Positions 9,326 to 17,591 of a stretch of DNA of 64,000 nucleotides are shown here, in pieces. The notes beneath the pieces were generated by a model. The model was not told the DNA's origin and searched no databases. It saw only the letters and a program-made list of their open reading frames with translations. The stretch covers positions 45,842-109,841 of the forward strand of contig JAWUYA010000033.1 of NCBI GenBank assembly GCA_034111045.1, read 5' to 3'. The DNA comes from JALJPB01 sp034111045 (lineage in GTDB: Bacteria; Pseudomonadota; Gammaproteobacteria; Enterobacterales; Alteromonadaceae). Every line of letters begins with the position of its first letter. The stretch's first letter is position 1. Made by a program: the position numbers and the translations under genes.

Positions 9326-10063
9326 ATGTTCGACTATCAAATAAAAGAGAATTGCTTAACCGGTAAAAACATACTGGTCACTGGCGCCGGTGATGGTATT
9401 GGCCGTCAAGCAGCATTAAGTTATGCAAAATTAGGTGCTACGGTTATTTTATTAGGAAAAACCGTCAAGAAATTAGAAACTGTTTATGATGAAATAATTG
9501 CTCAAGGAAGTAAAGAGCCTGCAATTATTCCACTTGATTTAAAAGGTGCGACTAAACAAAACTATAGTGATATGTCAGCTACAATTACTGAACAATTTGG
9601 TCAGTTAGATGGGCTGTTATTAAATGCGTCAATGTTAGGTGAATTAACTCCTTTTACTCAAATACATGAACAAATATTTAATGATGTGATGAAAGTAAAT
9701 GTGAGCGCTCAATATTTAATGGCTCAGGCACTTATTCCAACACTGCTTTTAGCTAAAAACGCTTCAATGGTATTTACCTCGTCAGGAGTGGGAACTCAAG
9801 GTCGAGCTTTCTGGGGCCCCTATAGTATTTCGAAATTTGCCACTGAAGGCATGATGCAAGTTATTGCTGATGAATATGAAAACACAGCATTACGGACCAA
9901 TGCAATCAATCCAGGGGCAACAAACACCAATATGCGCGCCAGTGCTTTTCCTGCTGAAGATAAAAGCACGTTAGCAACCGCAGTTGATATTATGCCGTTG
10001 TATGTTTATTTAATGAGTGATGAGAGCATTGCAGTTAACGGACAAACGTTAAAAGCCCAATAA
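9326..10063 (+). CDS. yciK: YciK-like short-chain dehydrogenase/reductase
   Basis: This 245-residue classical SDR has the nucleotide-binding motif VTGAGDGIGRQ near residue 20, LLLNAS in the middle and the catalytic Ser with YSISK (Tyr-x3-Lys) near 170. The N-terminus YQIKENCLTGKNILVTG and the segment GRAFWGPYSISKFATEGMMQ match YciK, whose substrate is not established. The ATG at 9326 is used because the ATG at 9315 runs into a stop. It converges with fadD across a pair of hairpins at 10069-10114. Confidence 0.85.
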   Translation: MFDYQIKENCLTGKNILVTGAGDGIGRQAALSYAKLGATVILLGKTVKKLETVYDEIIAQGSKEPAIIPLDLKGATKQNYSDMSATITEQFGQLDGLLLNASMLGELTPFTQIHEQIFNDVMKVNVSAQYLMAQALIPTLLLAKNASMVFTSSGVGTQGRAFWGPYSISKFATEGMMQVIADEYENTALRTNAINPGATNTNMRASAFPAEDKSTLATAVDIMPLYVYLMSDESIAVNGQTLKAQ

Positions 10064-10068
10064 CAAAA

Positions 10069-10114
10069 CGTTTCACTATTGATATGTGAAACGCCTCTTT
10101 GATTAATGAGGTGT
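10069..10114. terminator. Double hairpin between convergent yciK and fadD
   Basis: Perfect arms CGTTTCAC (10069-10076) and GTGAAACG (10086-10093) form one stem. A second stem pairs ACGCCTC (10091-10097) with GAGGTGT (10108-10114), with one G-U pair. The structure fills the 58-base gap between two convergent genes and probably stops both transcripts. There is no strong T-run on either side. Confidence 0.6.
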
Positions 10115-10121
10115 CTAGTTA

Positions 10122-11777
10122 TTAACGTAGCTCTCTTCGTAAAATTTTACCTACATTGGTTTTAGGTAGATCATCTCTAAATTCGATTAATTTAGGTACT
10201 TTATAATTGGTTAAGTTTTTACGGCAATGATCAATTAACGATTTTTCATCAAGGTGCTCATCTTTTTTCACCACAAATATCTTCACCAATTCACCTGATG
10301 AATCATTAGGGACTCCGATAGCTGCAGCTTCTAATACACCTTCATGCATCATAACAACCTCTTCAATCTCATTAGGAAAAACATTAAAACCTGACACTAT
10401 GATCATGTCTTTTTTACGATCCACTATCTTGAAAAAACCATTCTTATCCATAGTGGCAATATCGCCTGTTGCTAACCAACCCTCTTTTAAAATTTCATCT
10501 GTCGCTTCTTGCCGATTATAATAGCCGACCATAACCTGTGGACCTTTAACCCACATTTCACCGGCTTCACCAATTTCAGCCTCTGTACCATCGTCTTTTA
10601 CAATTCGGATATCCGTTGATGATGCAGGAAGCCCAATAGTGCCATTATAACTTTCTTGATTATACGGACTTAATGTCACCATTGGCGAGCATTCTGTTAA
10701 GCCATAACCTTCGAGTAATTTAACTGAGGTCACTTGCTGCCAACGCTCTGCAACAGGACGTTGTACTGCCATCCCCCCCCCCATAGCCATTTTTAAATGA
10801 CTAAAGTCTAGATTTTTAAAACCGTCAGTATTTAATAAAGCATTGAATAAGGTATTGACCCCGGTAATCGCTGTAAAGTGATACTTGGCTAATTCTTTAA
10901 TAAAGGCAGGCATATCACGAGGATTGGTAATGAGTAAATTAGTCCCTCCTAAAGTGATGAATGTAAGGCAGTTAGCGGTTAATGCAAAAATATGATAAAG
11001 GGGTAATGCAGTCACTACTAATTCTTTACCTTCTTCTAATAATGGCTTAATAGCGGCTTTAGCTTGTTCTAAATTGGCCACCATGTTTCGATGAGAAAGC
11101 ATCGCACCTTTTGAAACACCCGTGGTACCACCTGTGTATTGTAAAAAGGCAAGATCTTCTCCTTTTAAGGCCACCGGTGAAAAGGTCATATTTTTACCTT
11201 TTGCCAAAACGGTATTAAATTTTACGGTGTTAGTAAGATTAAATGCTGGTACCATTTTTTTAACGTATTTCACAACCGTATTAACCATCGCTCCTTTAAC
11301 CAAACCAAGACGGTCACCTAGTGAGGTAATAATCACCTGCTCTATCGGTGTTTTATTAATAATGGTTTCAAGGGTATAGGCAAAGTTTTCAATGATTAAT
11401 ATCGCTTTAGCACCAGAGTCTTTTAATTGATGCTCTAATTCGCGCGCAGTATATAAAGGATTAACATTGACCACAGTGAGGCCAGCAAGCAGTGCACCAA
11501 ACAAGGCAATAGGGTATTGCAAAGTATTAGGCACCATAATCGCAAATTTATCGCCTTTAACTAACCCCAGCTCTTGTTGTAAATAGGCAGCAAAAGCTTG
11601 TGATTGAGCAGCAAGTTCAGTGTAACTAATTTCTGCACCCATATTAATAAAGGCAGTTCTATCGCCATAAACTTGAGTATATTTATTAAACATATCAACA
11701 AGAGAAGCATATTTATTGGGATCAATTTCGAATGGGACTCCAGGGGGATAACTTTTTTCTAACCAAATTTTTTCCAC
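10122..11777 (-). CDS. fadD: Long-chain-fatty-acid--CoA ligase
   Basis: This adenylate-forming enzyme activates long-chain fatty acids to acyl-CoA at the inner membrane. The AMP-binding signature YTGGTTGVSKGAMLSH, the GYGLTECSP motif, WLATGDIA and the C-terminal NVGKILRREL are all present. I place the start at GTG 11777, where AGGAAG lies 6 bases upstream and the protein begins VEKIWL, like MKKVWL in E. coli FadD; the ATG at 11792 would add five residues. The Gly-Gly-Gly of MAMGGGMAVQ is encoded by a run of ten G (C10 at 10773-10782 on the plus strand), unusual for this gene. A deleted paralogue sits at 53.1-53.5 kb. Confidence 0.94.
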   Translation of the reverse strand: MEKIWLEKSYPPGVPFEIDPNKYASLVDMFNKYTQVYGDRTAFINMGAEISYTELAAQSQAFAAYLQQELGLVKGDKFAIMVPNTLQYPIALFGALLAGLTVVNVNPLYTARELEHQLKDSGAKAILIIENFAYTLETIINKTPIEQVIITSLGDRLGLVKGAMVNTVVKYVKKMVPAFNLTNTVKFNTVLAKGKNMTFSPVALKGEDLAFLQYTGGTTGVSKGAMLSHRNMVANLEQAKAAIKPLLEEGKELVVTALPLYHIFALTANCLTFITLGGTNLLITNPRDMPAFIKELAKYHFTAITGVNTLFNALLNTDGFKNLDFSHLKMAMGGGMAVQRPVAERWQQVTSVKLLEGYGLTECSPMVTLSPYNQESYNGTIGLPASSTDIRIVKDDGTEAEIGEAGEMWVKGPQVMVGYYNRQEATDEILKEGWLATGDIATMDKNGFFKIVDRKKDMIIVSGFNVFPNEIEEVVMMHEGVLEAAAIGVPNDSSGELVKIFVVKKDEHLDEKSLIDHCRKNLTNYKVPKLIEFRDDLPKTNVGKILRRELR

Positions 11778-11892
11778 AATGTACTTCCTCATTCTAAAAT
11801 TATTTTAAAAAATAGATAATATGTATGATTACTTTCAATTATCTTTTTTATTTAGGGTTTTAAGTTAGCAAATTTTAACTGGTTGGGCCACT

Positions 11893-11940
11893 ATTTTAAA
11901 ACACTTGTTTAAAATGGTGCTGTCCCCCAAATACACTTTG
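11893..11940. repeat. Short hairpin and possible element end
   Basis: ATTTTAAAAC and GTTTAAAAT form an inverted repeat at 11893-11915. It is followed by GGTGCTGTCCCCCAAATAC. Read in reverse, this tail resembles the GGGGTCAG-type sequence seen beside the transposase relic at 35.76 kb. This may be a leftover end of a small repeated element. The evidence is weak. Confidence 0.25.
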
Positions 11941-12000
11941 AAACTAATACTATTACTGAGTTCTAATAAAATGCTGGACTAATAAAATATCTAGGGCCGA

Positions 12001-12888
12001 TTAACCTTTTATAAAGTTATTAATGAGTTGAGCTATTTCTTTTGGTTTTTCCATATGAACATGATGGCCACCATCAATAGCATAATCAACAAAGTCACTA
12101 AACAAGGGACCAAAATGAGCAAGGCCATTGGTGATCATATTAAGTCCGGTTCCCTTAGTACCATGCACTAATTGTACTGGGCAGTTAATATCTCGAATGA
12201 ACTGCTCAGCTTGAGATAAAGTTAAACGATACGGGGAGGCATTTCTCAGACGACTATCGGCACGCCAAACATATCCTGGCCCTTCTTTAGTCAAACCTCT
12301 TTTAACAATAATTTTAGCTTGCTGATAATTCATATCACTCACAGCCACCCTCGCTTTAATGGCTGACGCTGAGCTTGGATGTAACGTTTTGGTTTTTTTA
12401 ATATTGGTATTATGTAAATAATTCGCGGCGTTCTTAAAGCGACTGATCATTCCTTGTCTTAGCTGAGCTGTGCTTTTTTCCGCTTCTGTAGTTATAAAAC
12501 CAATAGAATCAAGCAGTGTTAATGATTTCACTCTTTCAGGAAATGATGCAGCAAAGGCAGAAGCAACCATACCACCCATTGAATGAGCAACTATGTCAAT
12601 ATTATGCCAATCATTTAATTCAAATAACTGAAGTAGATCATAGACCCAGTCAATAAAATGATAATGAGCATCTTGAGAACGATGTGATGAAAAACCATGC
12701 CCCGGCCAATCAATAGCAATAATACGTTTGTTGGTTAAATAAGGTATTAAAGGGCTGAAACTTGCGGCGTTATCTAACCAGCCATGCAGGCATAAAACCA
12801 CCTCTCTGTCATCATCGCCACAAGCTAAACCTTGTAGTGATAATGGACCAATATCATAACAAATTTCTTCTACTTTAATTGCTGACAT
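12001..12888 (-). CDS. Alpha/beta-fold hydrolase
   Basis: This protein of 295 residues has the usual alpha/beta hydrolase order: LCLHGWLDNAASF (oxyanion HGW near 30), DWPGHGFSSH, and the nucleophile elbow IVAHSMGGMVAS with Ser near residue 105. The acid may be the Asp before GGHHVHMEKP, and the His in that motif completes the triad. It resembles proteobacterial hydrolases annotated as serine hydrolase-like or MhpC-like; the substrate cannot be told. No clear ribosome site precedes the ATG at 12888. It is followed on the same strand by a gap to the M50-like gene upstream. Confidence 0.8.
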   Translation of the reverse strand: MSAIKVEEICYDIGPLSLQGLACGDDDREVVLCLHGWLDNAASFSPLIPYLTNKRIIAIDWPGHGFSSHRSQDAHYHFIDWVYDLLQLFELNDWHNIDIVAHSMGGMVASAFAASFPERVKSLTLLDSIGFITTEAEKSTAQLRQGMISRFKNAANYLHNTNIKKTKTLHPSSASAIKARVAVSDMNYQQAKIIVKRGLTKEGPGYVWRADSRLRNASPYRLTLSQAEQFIRDINCPVQLVHGTKGTGLNMITNGLAHFGPLFSDFVDYAIDGGHHVHMEKPKEIAQLINNFIKG

Positions 12889-12965
12889 ATAAATTTATGA
12901 CACTTATTTTTTTGCACTACTAGTTTATGGTAATGAATCACTGGGGGATTGAAGAAACGATTAAG

Positions 12966-13661
12966 TTAGTAATGAACTTTAGCCTTGAACCGGCTAAGAA
13001 AAAATATCATTGCCAACGCAAGTGCCGACCATATAGTCACCCACAGTATCTCTGGAATACCGGTTGCGGATGAAAGTGTTGCACCATCACCCAAATCTCT
13101 ACCATCTAAAAGATATAACGGGCTAAACAGGCTATTAAGTAAAACGATAATACCAAGTAGTTGTACAAACTTTTGCAAGATTGTTAACTTCTTAAGCTTT
13201 ATTGTCATAATAAACATGGTTAATAACAAGCCCAAAATAATGATAGTTAAAATATCTCTCGCCCAGAGTACAATGGAAGCAGAGAGTAAAAAGATAATAA
13301 AACCAGAGAACAATTGGGCCAGCCTTTGATGATGACCAGCAATGCCATAAATTAAGCCTCCCCAGAGAATAGCACCGGCATAGCCAAAAAAGCTAATAAC
13401 AAAAGCACTGCCGCCCAGTGTGGTGCATAATCCGGCACCATTAGCGAATAATTGAATTTTAACTATCTCTCCACCAGTAGCAATGGCGGCTAAACCATGA
13501 CCAATTTCGTGAAAGTAACTTTCTAACCAATTAAAAGGAATGGATACAATTGGAATTTGCCGGATAGCAACACCGGCAATGAGAAATAACCAAAACTGAT
13601 GTTTTTGCCAAAATGAAAGTGATTTTAATTGCGGTGCAGAAGAATAATGCGAATCACGCAA
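12966..13661 (-). CDS. M50-like membrane metalloprotease
   Basis: This 231-residue protein has about six hydrophobic segments. The zinc-binding motif HEIGHG lies in the segment ESYFHEIGHGLAAI near residue 50, and LLDGRDLGDGA near 190 may supply the third ligand (Asp). This fits the short M50B-like family found in gammaproteobacteria. Members are presumed intramembrane proteases, but no substrate is known. The start is TTG at 13661 with GGAG 9 bases upstream, and it overlaps the end of the preceding 115-residue gene by 8 bases, suggesting coupled translation. Confidence 0.75.
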   Translation of the reverse strand: MRDSHYSSAPQLKSLSFWQKHQFWLFLIAGVAIRQIPIVSIPFNWLESYFHEIGHGLAAIATGGEIVKIQLFANGAGLCTTLGGSAFVISFFGYAGAILWGGLIYGIAGHHQRLAQLFSGFIIFLLSASIVLWARDILTIIILGLLLTMFIMTIKLKKLTILQKFVQLLGIIVLLNSLFSPLYLLDGRDLGDGATLSSATGIPEILWVTIWSALALAMIFFLSRFKAKVHY

Positions 13662-14001
13662 GTAGGTCTACTCCAAAGACTTGCTTGATATTATCTTGCT
13701 GAGACTGGTTTTCAACCGATTGATAAGCAGCGATGGCCATGGTGTGTTGCTCATTTGGCTGATCATATCTGGTATTTCTAGTTTGTTGTGGTTCGGCTTG
13801 TTTAGCATCTTGACGCTGAACAAGCTCGAGTGCTTGAGGGTCAATATCTAAACGATCGTTTTGCTTTTGCTCTGATTTTTCATCTTTATCAAATTGTACA
13901 CGAGTAAGTTCCTGCTGTTGATTAACAGGACTTTGTACTTTTTTGCTATTACTTATCTGACTATTGATCGATAAGTTAAACGCTGAGTTTGATATTTGCA
14001 T
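13654..14001 (-). CDS. Hypothetical Gln/Asp-rich protein
   Basis: I do not recognise this 115-residue protein. It has no signal peptide or membrane segment, is rich in Gln, Asn, Asp and Lys, and is probably largely disordered between residues 25 and 85. The last part, AIAAYQSVENQSQQDNIKQVFGVDLLA, looks like an amphipathic helix plus a conserved tail. Its end overlaps the M50-like protease start by 8 bases, and tsaB begins upstream on the same strand, so the three are probably one transcript. A role as a partner or substrate of the protease is only a guess. Confidence 0.6.
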   Translation of the reverse strand: MQISNSAFNLSINSQISNSKKVQSPVNQQQELTRVQFDKDEKSEQKQNDRLDIDPQALELVQRQDAKQAEPQQTRNTRYDQPNEQHTMAIAAYQSVENQSQQDNIKQVFGVDLLA

Positions 14002-14040
14002 ATGACTAATCTAACAAATTTTAACCACAGGTGACAGTAT

Positions 14041-14736
14041 TTATTTTCGTCCTGGTAATTTTTTCCAAGACACTGTATCTCTCACATACACAGGTTGAGC
14101 ATTTTCAGGCAATACACTTTCACCTTTTTTAAAGGCTAATGCGCCTATAACTAACATTGCTTTTGCCTCAGGAAATAATATTTCTGGTGAATGCTTAGTA
14201 GCGTTTAAGAGACTTAAGTCATTCGGATAAACATCCCAGCCGGTTCCTACACCATAGGCTTGTTGAACAACCTTTGATAACCTTTGTTTGACTTGATTAG
14301 GAGAGGTCACGGCCTCATTAATTTTAGATTGCATAATATTATTTTCATCAAGTTCATAGTAACCGTTATAAACCTCAGACATTCGGGCATCAATTACCGC
14401 AATCACTTTAGTTTGCTGATGATTTATATAGGCTAATTGCGCCATAGTTTGAAGTGTGGATACGCCAATAAGCTTTAAATCTGCTGCAAAAGCCAAACCT
14501 TGCGCCACGCCAATGCCAATGCGCACACCAGTGAAGCTTCCGGGACCTTGACCAAAGATCAAACCATCAAGTTGGCTTAACTTACACCCGGCTTCTTTTA
14601 ATACATCATCAACCATAGGTAATAAACGAAGGCTGTGTGATTGAGGGCAGACTTCATAGCGACTAAAAACTTCATGGTTAAATTGTAAAGCAACTGAGCA
14701 AGCTTCTGTCGAGGCATCTATGGCCAAATAATTCAC
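14041..14736 (-). CDS. tsaB: tRNA threonylcarbamoyladenosine biosynthesis protein TsaB
   Basis: TsaB partners TsaD, TsaE and TsaC in making t6A37 of ANN-decoding tRNAs. Visible family features are the N-terminus NYLAIDASTEACSVAL (ASKHA fold), GQGPGSFTGVRIG near residue 70, and VIDARMSEVY near 110. I choose the GTG at 14736, with AAGAGAG just upstream, over the longer frame at 14769; this gives 231 residues, the normal length. It lies 50 bases downstream of the YoaA-like helicase, a common gammaproteobacterial pairing. Confidence 0.92.
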   Translation of the reverse strand: MNYLAIDASTEACSVALQFNHEVFSRYEVCPQSHSLRLLPMVDDVLKEAGCKLSQLDGLIFGQGPGSFTGVRIGIGVAQGLAFAADLKLIGVSTLQTMAQLAYINHQQTKVIAVIDARMSEVYNGYYELDENNIMQSKINEAVTSPNQVKQRLSKVVQQAYGVGTGWDVYPNDLSLLNATKHSPEILFPEAKAMLVIGALAFKKGESVLPENAQPVYVRDTVSWKKLPGRK

Positions 14737-14785
14737 GTTATTCTCTCTTCTTTTTAGGTAAACTAACAAACTTCAATGGAGTAAA

Positions 14786-16702
14786 CTAACCTGTAATCTC
14801 TTGTAAAAATTGTGCCGCTTGTTCTAAATTACGACTCCGCTTCATTACCGGTAAACTTTTCAAAAACACTTCACCATATGGGCGACTCACTAAACGGTCA
14901 TCACAAATAACTAAAACGCCCTTATCACTGACATCTCGAATTAACCGCCCTACTCCTTGTTTTAAAGCAATAACGGCTTGAGGTAATTGAATTTGACTAA
15001 AGGGATCGTTGCCTTGACGTCTAACTTCTTCACATCTTGCTTGTAATAAGGGATCATCCGGTGATGCAAATGGCAATTTATCAATAATGACACAGGTAAG
15101 TTTATCCCCTCGTACATCGACACCTTCCCAAAAGCTAGCCGTTGCTAATAATACGGCCTGGGGGTCTTCAACAAATTGTGCAAGTAACTTTCCCTTAGCC
15201 ATTTGCCCTTGAACAAGTAAAGGATTATCAATTTTTTCCGCTAAATGTTCCGCCACTTGATTCATCACTCGGTAACTGGTGAATAACATAAAGCAAGCAC
15301 CATTACTGGCGGCGATTAAAGGAATAGCAAGTTCGGCTAATGCCAAAGCTCTATTTTTATTATTCGCTTCAGGTAAATAGCGAGGAACAATGAGTTGTGA
15401 TTGTTTTTGGTAGTCAAAAGGGCTATCGAGAAGTAAGCTTTTTGCTCGCTGTAATCCTAGGTGTTTAGCAAAATGTTCAAACTTTCCATTGACCGCTAAT
15501 GTTGCTGAAGTGAAAATCCAACCCGCGCATGAGTCTTTGACATAATCACTAAATTTTTCTGCAACCGTTAACGGTGTTTGATGTAACACGACATGCCGAT
15601 GAGTTGTTTCATACCAAAAACTCATACTGTAATCGTCAAACTTCGCCATAATGTCGTATTTACTCAGCAGCTTAACTGCACGTTCAAAACAATTATCAAT
15701 AGCTTCGTTACGAGATACGCACAATTTTATCACTTGATAGAGAAAGTCGAGATCTATCTTTAGTCCTTGGAAACATTGTAAAAATACCGATTGCTTTGCT
15801 TTGTCACGCCAATTGCCTCGTTCGGGATCGTAATTAAATAATAATCTAAAGCTTTGTGCTGTTTTTTGTAATTTTTCAGCAGCCTTGCCTAACTGTTTAA
15901 CATCCATTAGCGAGGTTCGATATACCTGTAAAACATCCACGCACAATTCAAGTAACTGACGTGTTGAAAAAGCATCACCAAAATACTCACTGGCAATGTC
16001 AGGTATTTGATGTGCTTCATCAAAGATCATAACATCTGCTTTTGGTATTAACTCACCAAAACCAGTATCTTTTAAAGCCATGTCGGCAAAAAACAAGTGA
16101 TGATTGACCACAACTAAATCAGCATCAATCGCTTTTTTACGGGCTTTAATAAGGTAACAATCGTCGTAATCAGGACAATCTTTAGCTAAGCAGTTATCAA
16201 CCGTACTGGTAACAAAAGGAAAAACAGGCGAATTTTCTTGCACACTGACCAACTCACCAATGTCACCACTTTGCGTACTGTTTGCCCATGTTCTCACTTT
16301 TACCAAGTCTGTTAATGTTTCAGCATCAAGTTGACCTCGGGTTTCTTGGTATTGGTTTAGGCGATAACGACATAAATAATTGGCACGCCCTTTTAATAAA
16401 GCCATTTGAGCATTACTGGCCAACGCTTTACGAATAAGAGGAAGGTCTTTATGAAAGAGTTGTTCTTGTAAGTTTTTGGTGCCTGTTGAAACAATGATTT
16501 TTTTATCACTAAGCAGTGCTGGAATTAAATAGGCAAACGTTTTACCGGTACCTGTGCCTGCCTCAACAATTAATGACGATTTTTTATCAATAGCAAAAGC
16601 AACTTCAATAGCCATATCTGTTTGTGCTTGTCGGGGAGAAAAACCGTCAATGGCTTTAGCTAATATGCCTTGTGTTGAAAAGGCTATTTCTATCGGTGTC
16701 AT
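14786..16702 (-). CDS. yoaA: YoaA/DinG-family ATP-dependent DNA helicase
   Basis: This XPD-like superfamily 2 helicase has 638 residues. Walker A is EAGTGTGKTFAYL (near 50), and the DEAH box is FDEAHQIPD (near 230). Cysteines in NYLCRYR, NCLAKDCPDYDDC are placed to hold a 4Fe-4S cluster. Motif VI is QGVGRLIRD near 590. The length and the tsaB neighbour favour YoaA over DinG. The family unwinds DNA during repair and damage tolerance. Confidence 0.9.
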   Translation of the reverse strand: MTPIEIAFSTQGILAKAIDGFSPRQAQTDMAIEVAFAIDKKSSLIVEAGTGTGKTFAYLIPALLSDKKIIVSTGTKNLQEQLFHKDLPLIRKALASNAQMALLKGRANYLCRYRLNQYQETRGQLDAETLTDLVKVRTWANSTQSGDIGELVSVQENSPVFPFVTSTVDNCLAKDCPDYDDCYLIKARKKAIDADLVVVNHHLFFADMALKDTGFGELIPKADVMIFDEAHQIPDIASEYFGDAFSTRQLLELCVDVLQVYRTSLMDVKQLGKAAEKLQKTAQSFRLLFNYDPERGNWRDKAKQSVFLQCFQGLKIDLDFLYQVIKLCVSRNEAIDNCFERAVKLLSKYDIMAKFDDYSMSFWYETTHRHVVLHQTPLTVAEKFSDYVKDSCAGWIFTSATLAVNGKFEHFAKHLGLQRAKSLLLDSPFDYQKQSQLIVPRYLPEANNKNRALALAELAIPLIAASNGACFMLFTSYRVMNQVAEHLAEKIDNPLLVQGQMAKGKLLAQFVEDPQAVLLATASFWEGVDVRGDKLTCVIIDKLPFASPDDPLLQARCEEVRRQGNDPFSQIQLPQAVIALKQGVGRLIRDVSDKGVLVICDDRLVSRPYGEVFLKSLPVMKRSRNLEQAAQFLQEITG

Positions 16703-16822
16703 TTATTGGCAACAAGCTTATTATAAGATGAGGTAAAATAACGACCTCATAAAAAGTGAATAAAGCCTATTATAATCAGCTTTTAATGCATTGAAAGATT
16801 TTTAATGCATTGTATCGTTGGT

Positions 16823-17119
16823 TTAGACAAATATATCAAGATGCGGTTTGTGATTTTTACTTTGAGTCATCACTGACTGTTCATTCTTAGTGTTTATGTT
16901 ATCTGTTTGCTTATATTCTTGGGCATGGCCTTGGTTTTTTTGTTTGTTTTCTTGATGTTTTGCATCTGAAATAAAATAACAATCATGATTTTCAAGGTGA
17001 TCAATATCTTCCTTTAACTGACCCGTTGCAGCCTCTTTTAATAATGCCTTAACTTTGAGGTGAGTCGGTTTAATTGGCAAGAGCACAACACGTGTTAATT
17101 GTGTGGTAAAAATATCCAT
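16823..17119 (-). CDS. Hypothetical small protein
   Basis: I do not recognise this 98-residue protein. The first half is a compact region (MDIFTTQLTRVVLLPIKP, then ALLKEAATGQL) with an amphipathic look. The second half is Lys/Gln/Asn-rich and likely disordered. The ATG at 17119 has AAAGGGGA 5-6 bases upstream, so it is probably translated. It is divergent from the histidine leader and sits beside yoaA on the same strand with a 120-base gap. No function is proposed. Confidence 0.6.
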   Translation of the reverse strand: MDIFTTQLTRVVLLPIKPTHLKVKALLKEAATGQLKEDIDHLENHDCYFISDAKHQENKQKNQGHAQEYKQTDNINTKNEQSVMTQSKNHKPHLDIFV

Positions 17120-17267
17120 TAAAAATCCCCTTTACTGAAAGTCATAAATTGAGTTATTCATTTGTTAATGAACCCTAATAATTAGTCTCATAATAACACT
17201 ATCGGCAAAAAATTAATAAATGTTAATATCATATACATTTTTGTCATAAAAAAACGAGAAGAAAAGC

Positions 17268-17296
17268 TTGCGAGCTAGCAAAATTCCTCGTATTGT
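17268..17296 (+). promoter_or_regulatory. Candidate his operon promoter
   Basis: TTGCGA (17268-17273) and TATTGT (17291-17296) are separated by 17 bases and lie about 58 bases before the leader-peptide ATG. A TATGAT at 17298 is an alternative -10 but its spacing to TTGCGA is too long. The position suits the start of the his leader transcript. Confidence 0.4.
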
Positions 17297-17353
17297 GTAT
17301 GATGCATGCATATTATGATTTCATGCTGTAAAAATAAATTTAACGAGCTTATT

Positions 17354-17401
17354 ATGACTGTTAACCTGAACATGCTGCATCATCACCATCATAAAAATTA
17401 G
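17354..17401 (+). CDS. hisL: his operon leader peptide
   Basis: This short frame encodes 15 residues, MTVNLNMLHHHHHKN, then TAG. Five consecutive His codons immediately upstream of hisG are the hallmark of histidine attenuation: ribosome stalling at low charged tRNA-His favours the antiterminator over the terminator at 17469-17507. E. coli HisL has seven His codons, so this version is shorter but of the same design. The identification rests on the peptide, its position and the attenuator together. Confidence 0.93.
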   Translation: MTVNLNMLHHHHHKN

Positions 17402-17468
17402 CCACTCAAGTATATACACTGAGGGGTTATCGACCTTTCAGTGGATTAGTTAAATTTACACCAAATTC

Positions 17469-17507
17469 TAAACCCCCGGAAGAGTCAATCTCTCTCGGGG
17501 GTTTTCG
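17469..17507 (+). terminator. his operon attenuator
   Basis: The arms AACCCCCG and CGGGGGTT, extended by AGAG/CTCT around a short loop, form a strong GC-rich stem followed by TTTT. It sits 68 bases after the His-rich leader peptide and 85 bases before hisG. The arrangement is that of a classical intrinsic attenuator. The alternative antiterminator pairing was not worked out in detail. Confidence 0.88.
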
Positions 17508-17591
17508 CATTTTATAGTATTTAAAATTGTATATACATGCGAAACATTATGAAACACAAAAATATTATAGATTCTACACAGGAAAGACAAG

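Noticed and set aside
17254..17291. An ACGAG/CTCGT inverted repeat before the his leader
   Set aside because: Short arms with long loop, overlapping the promoter; no convincing operator or terminator role.
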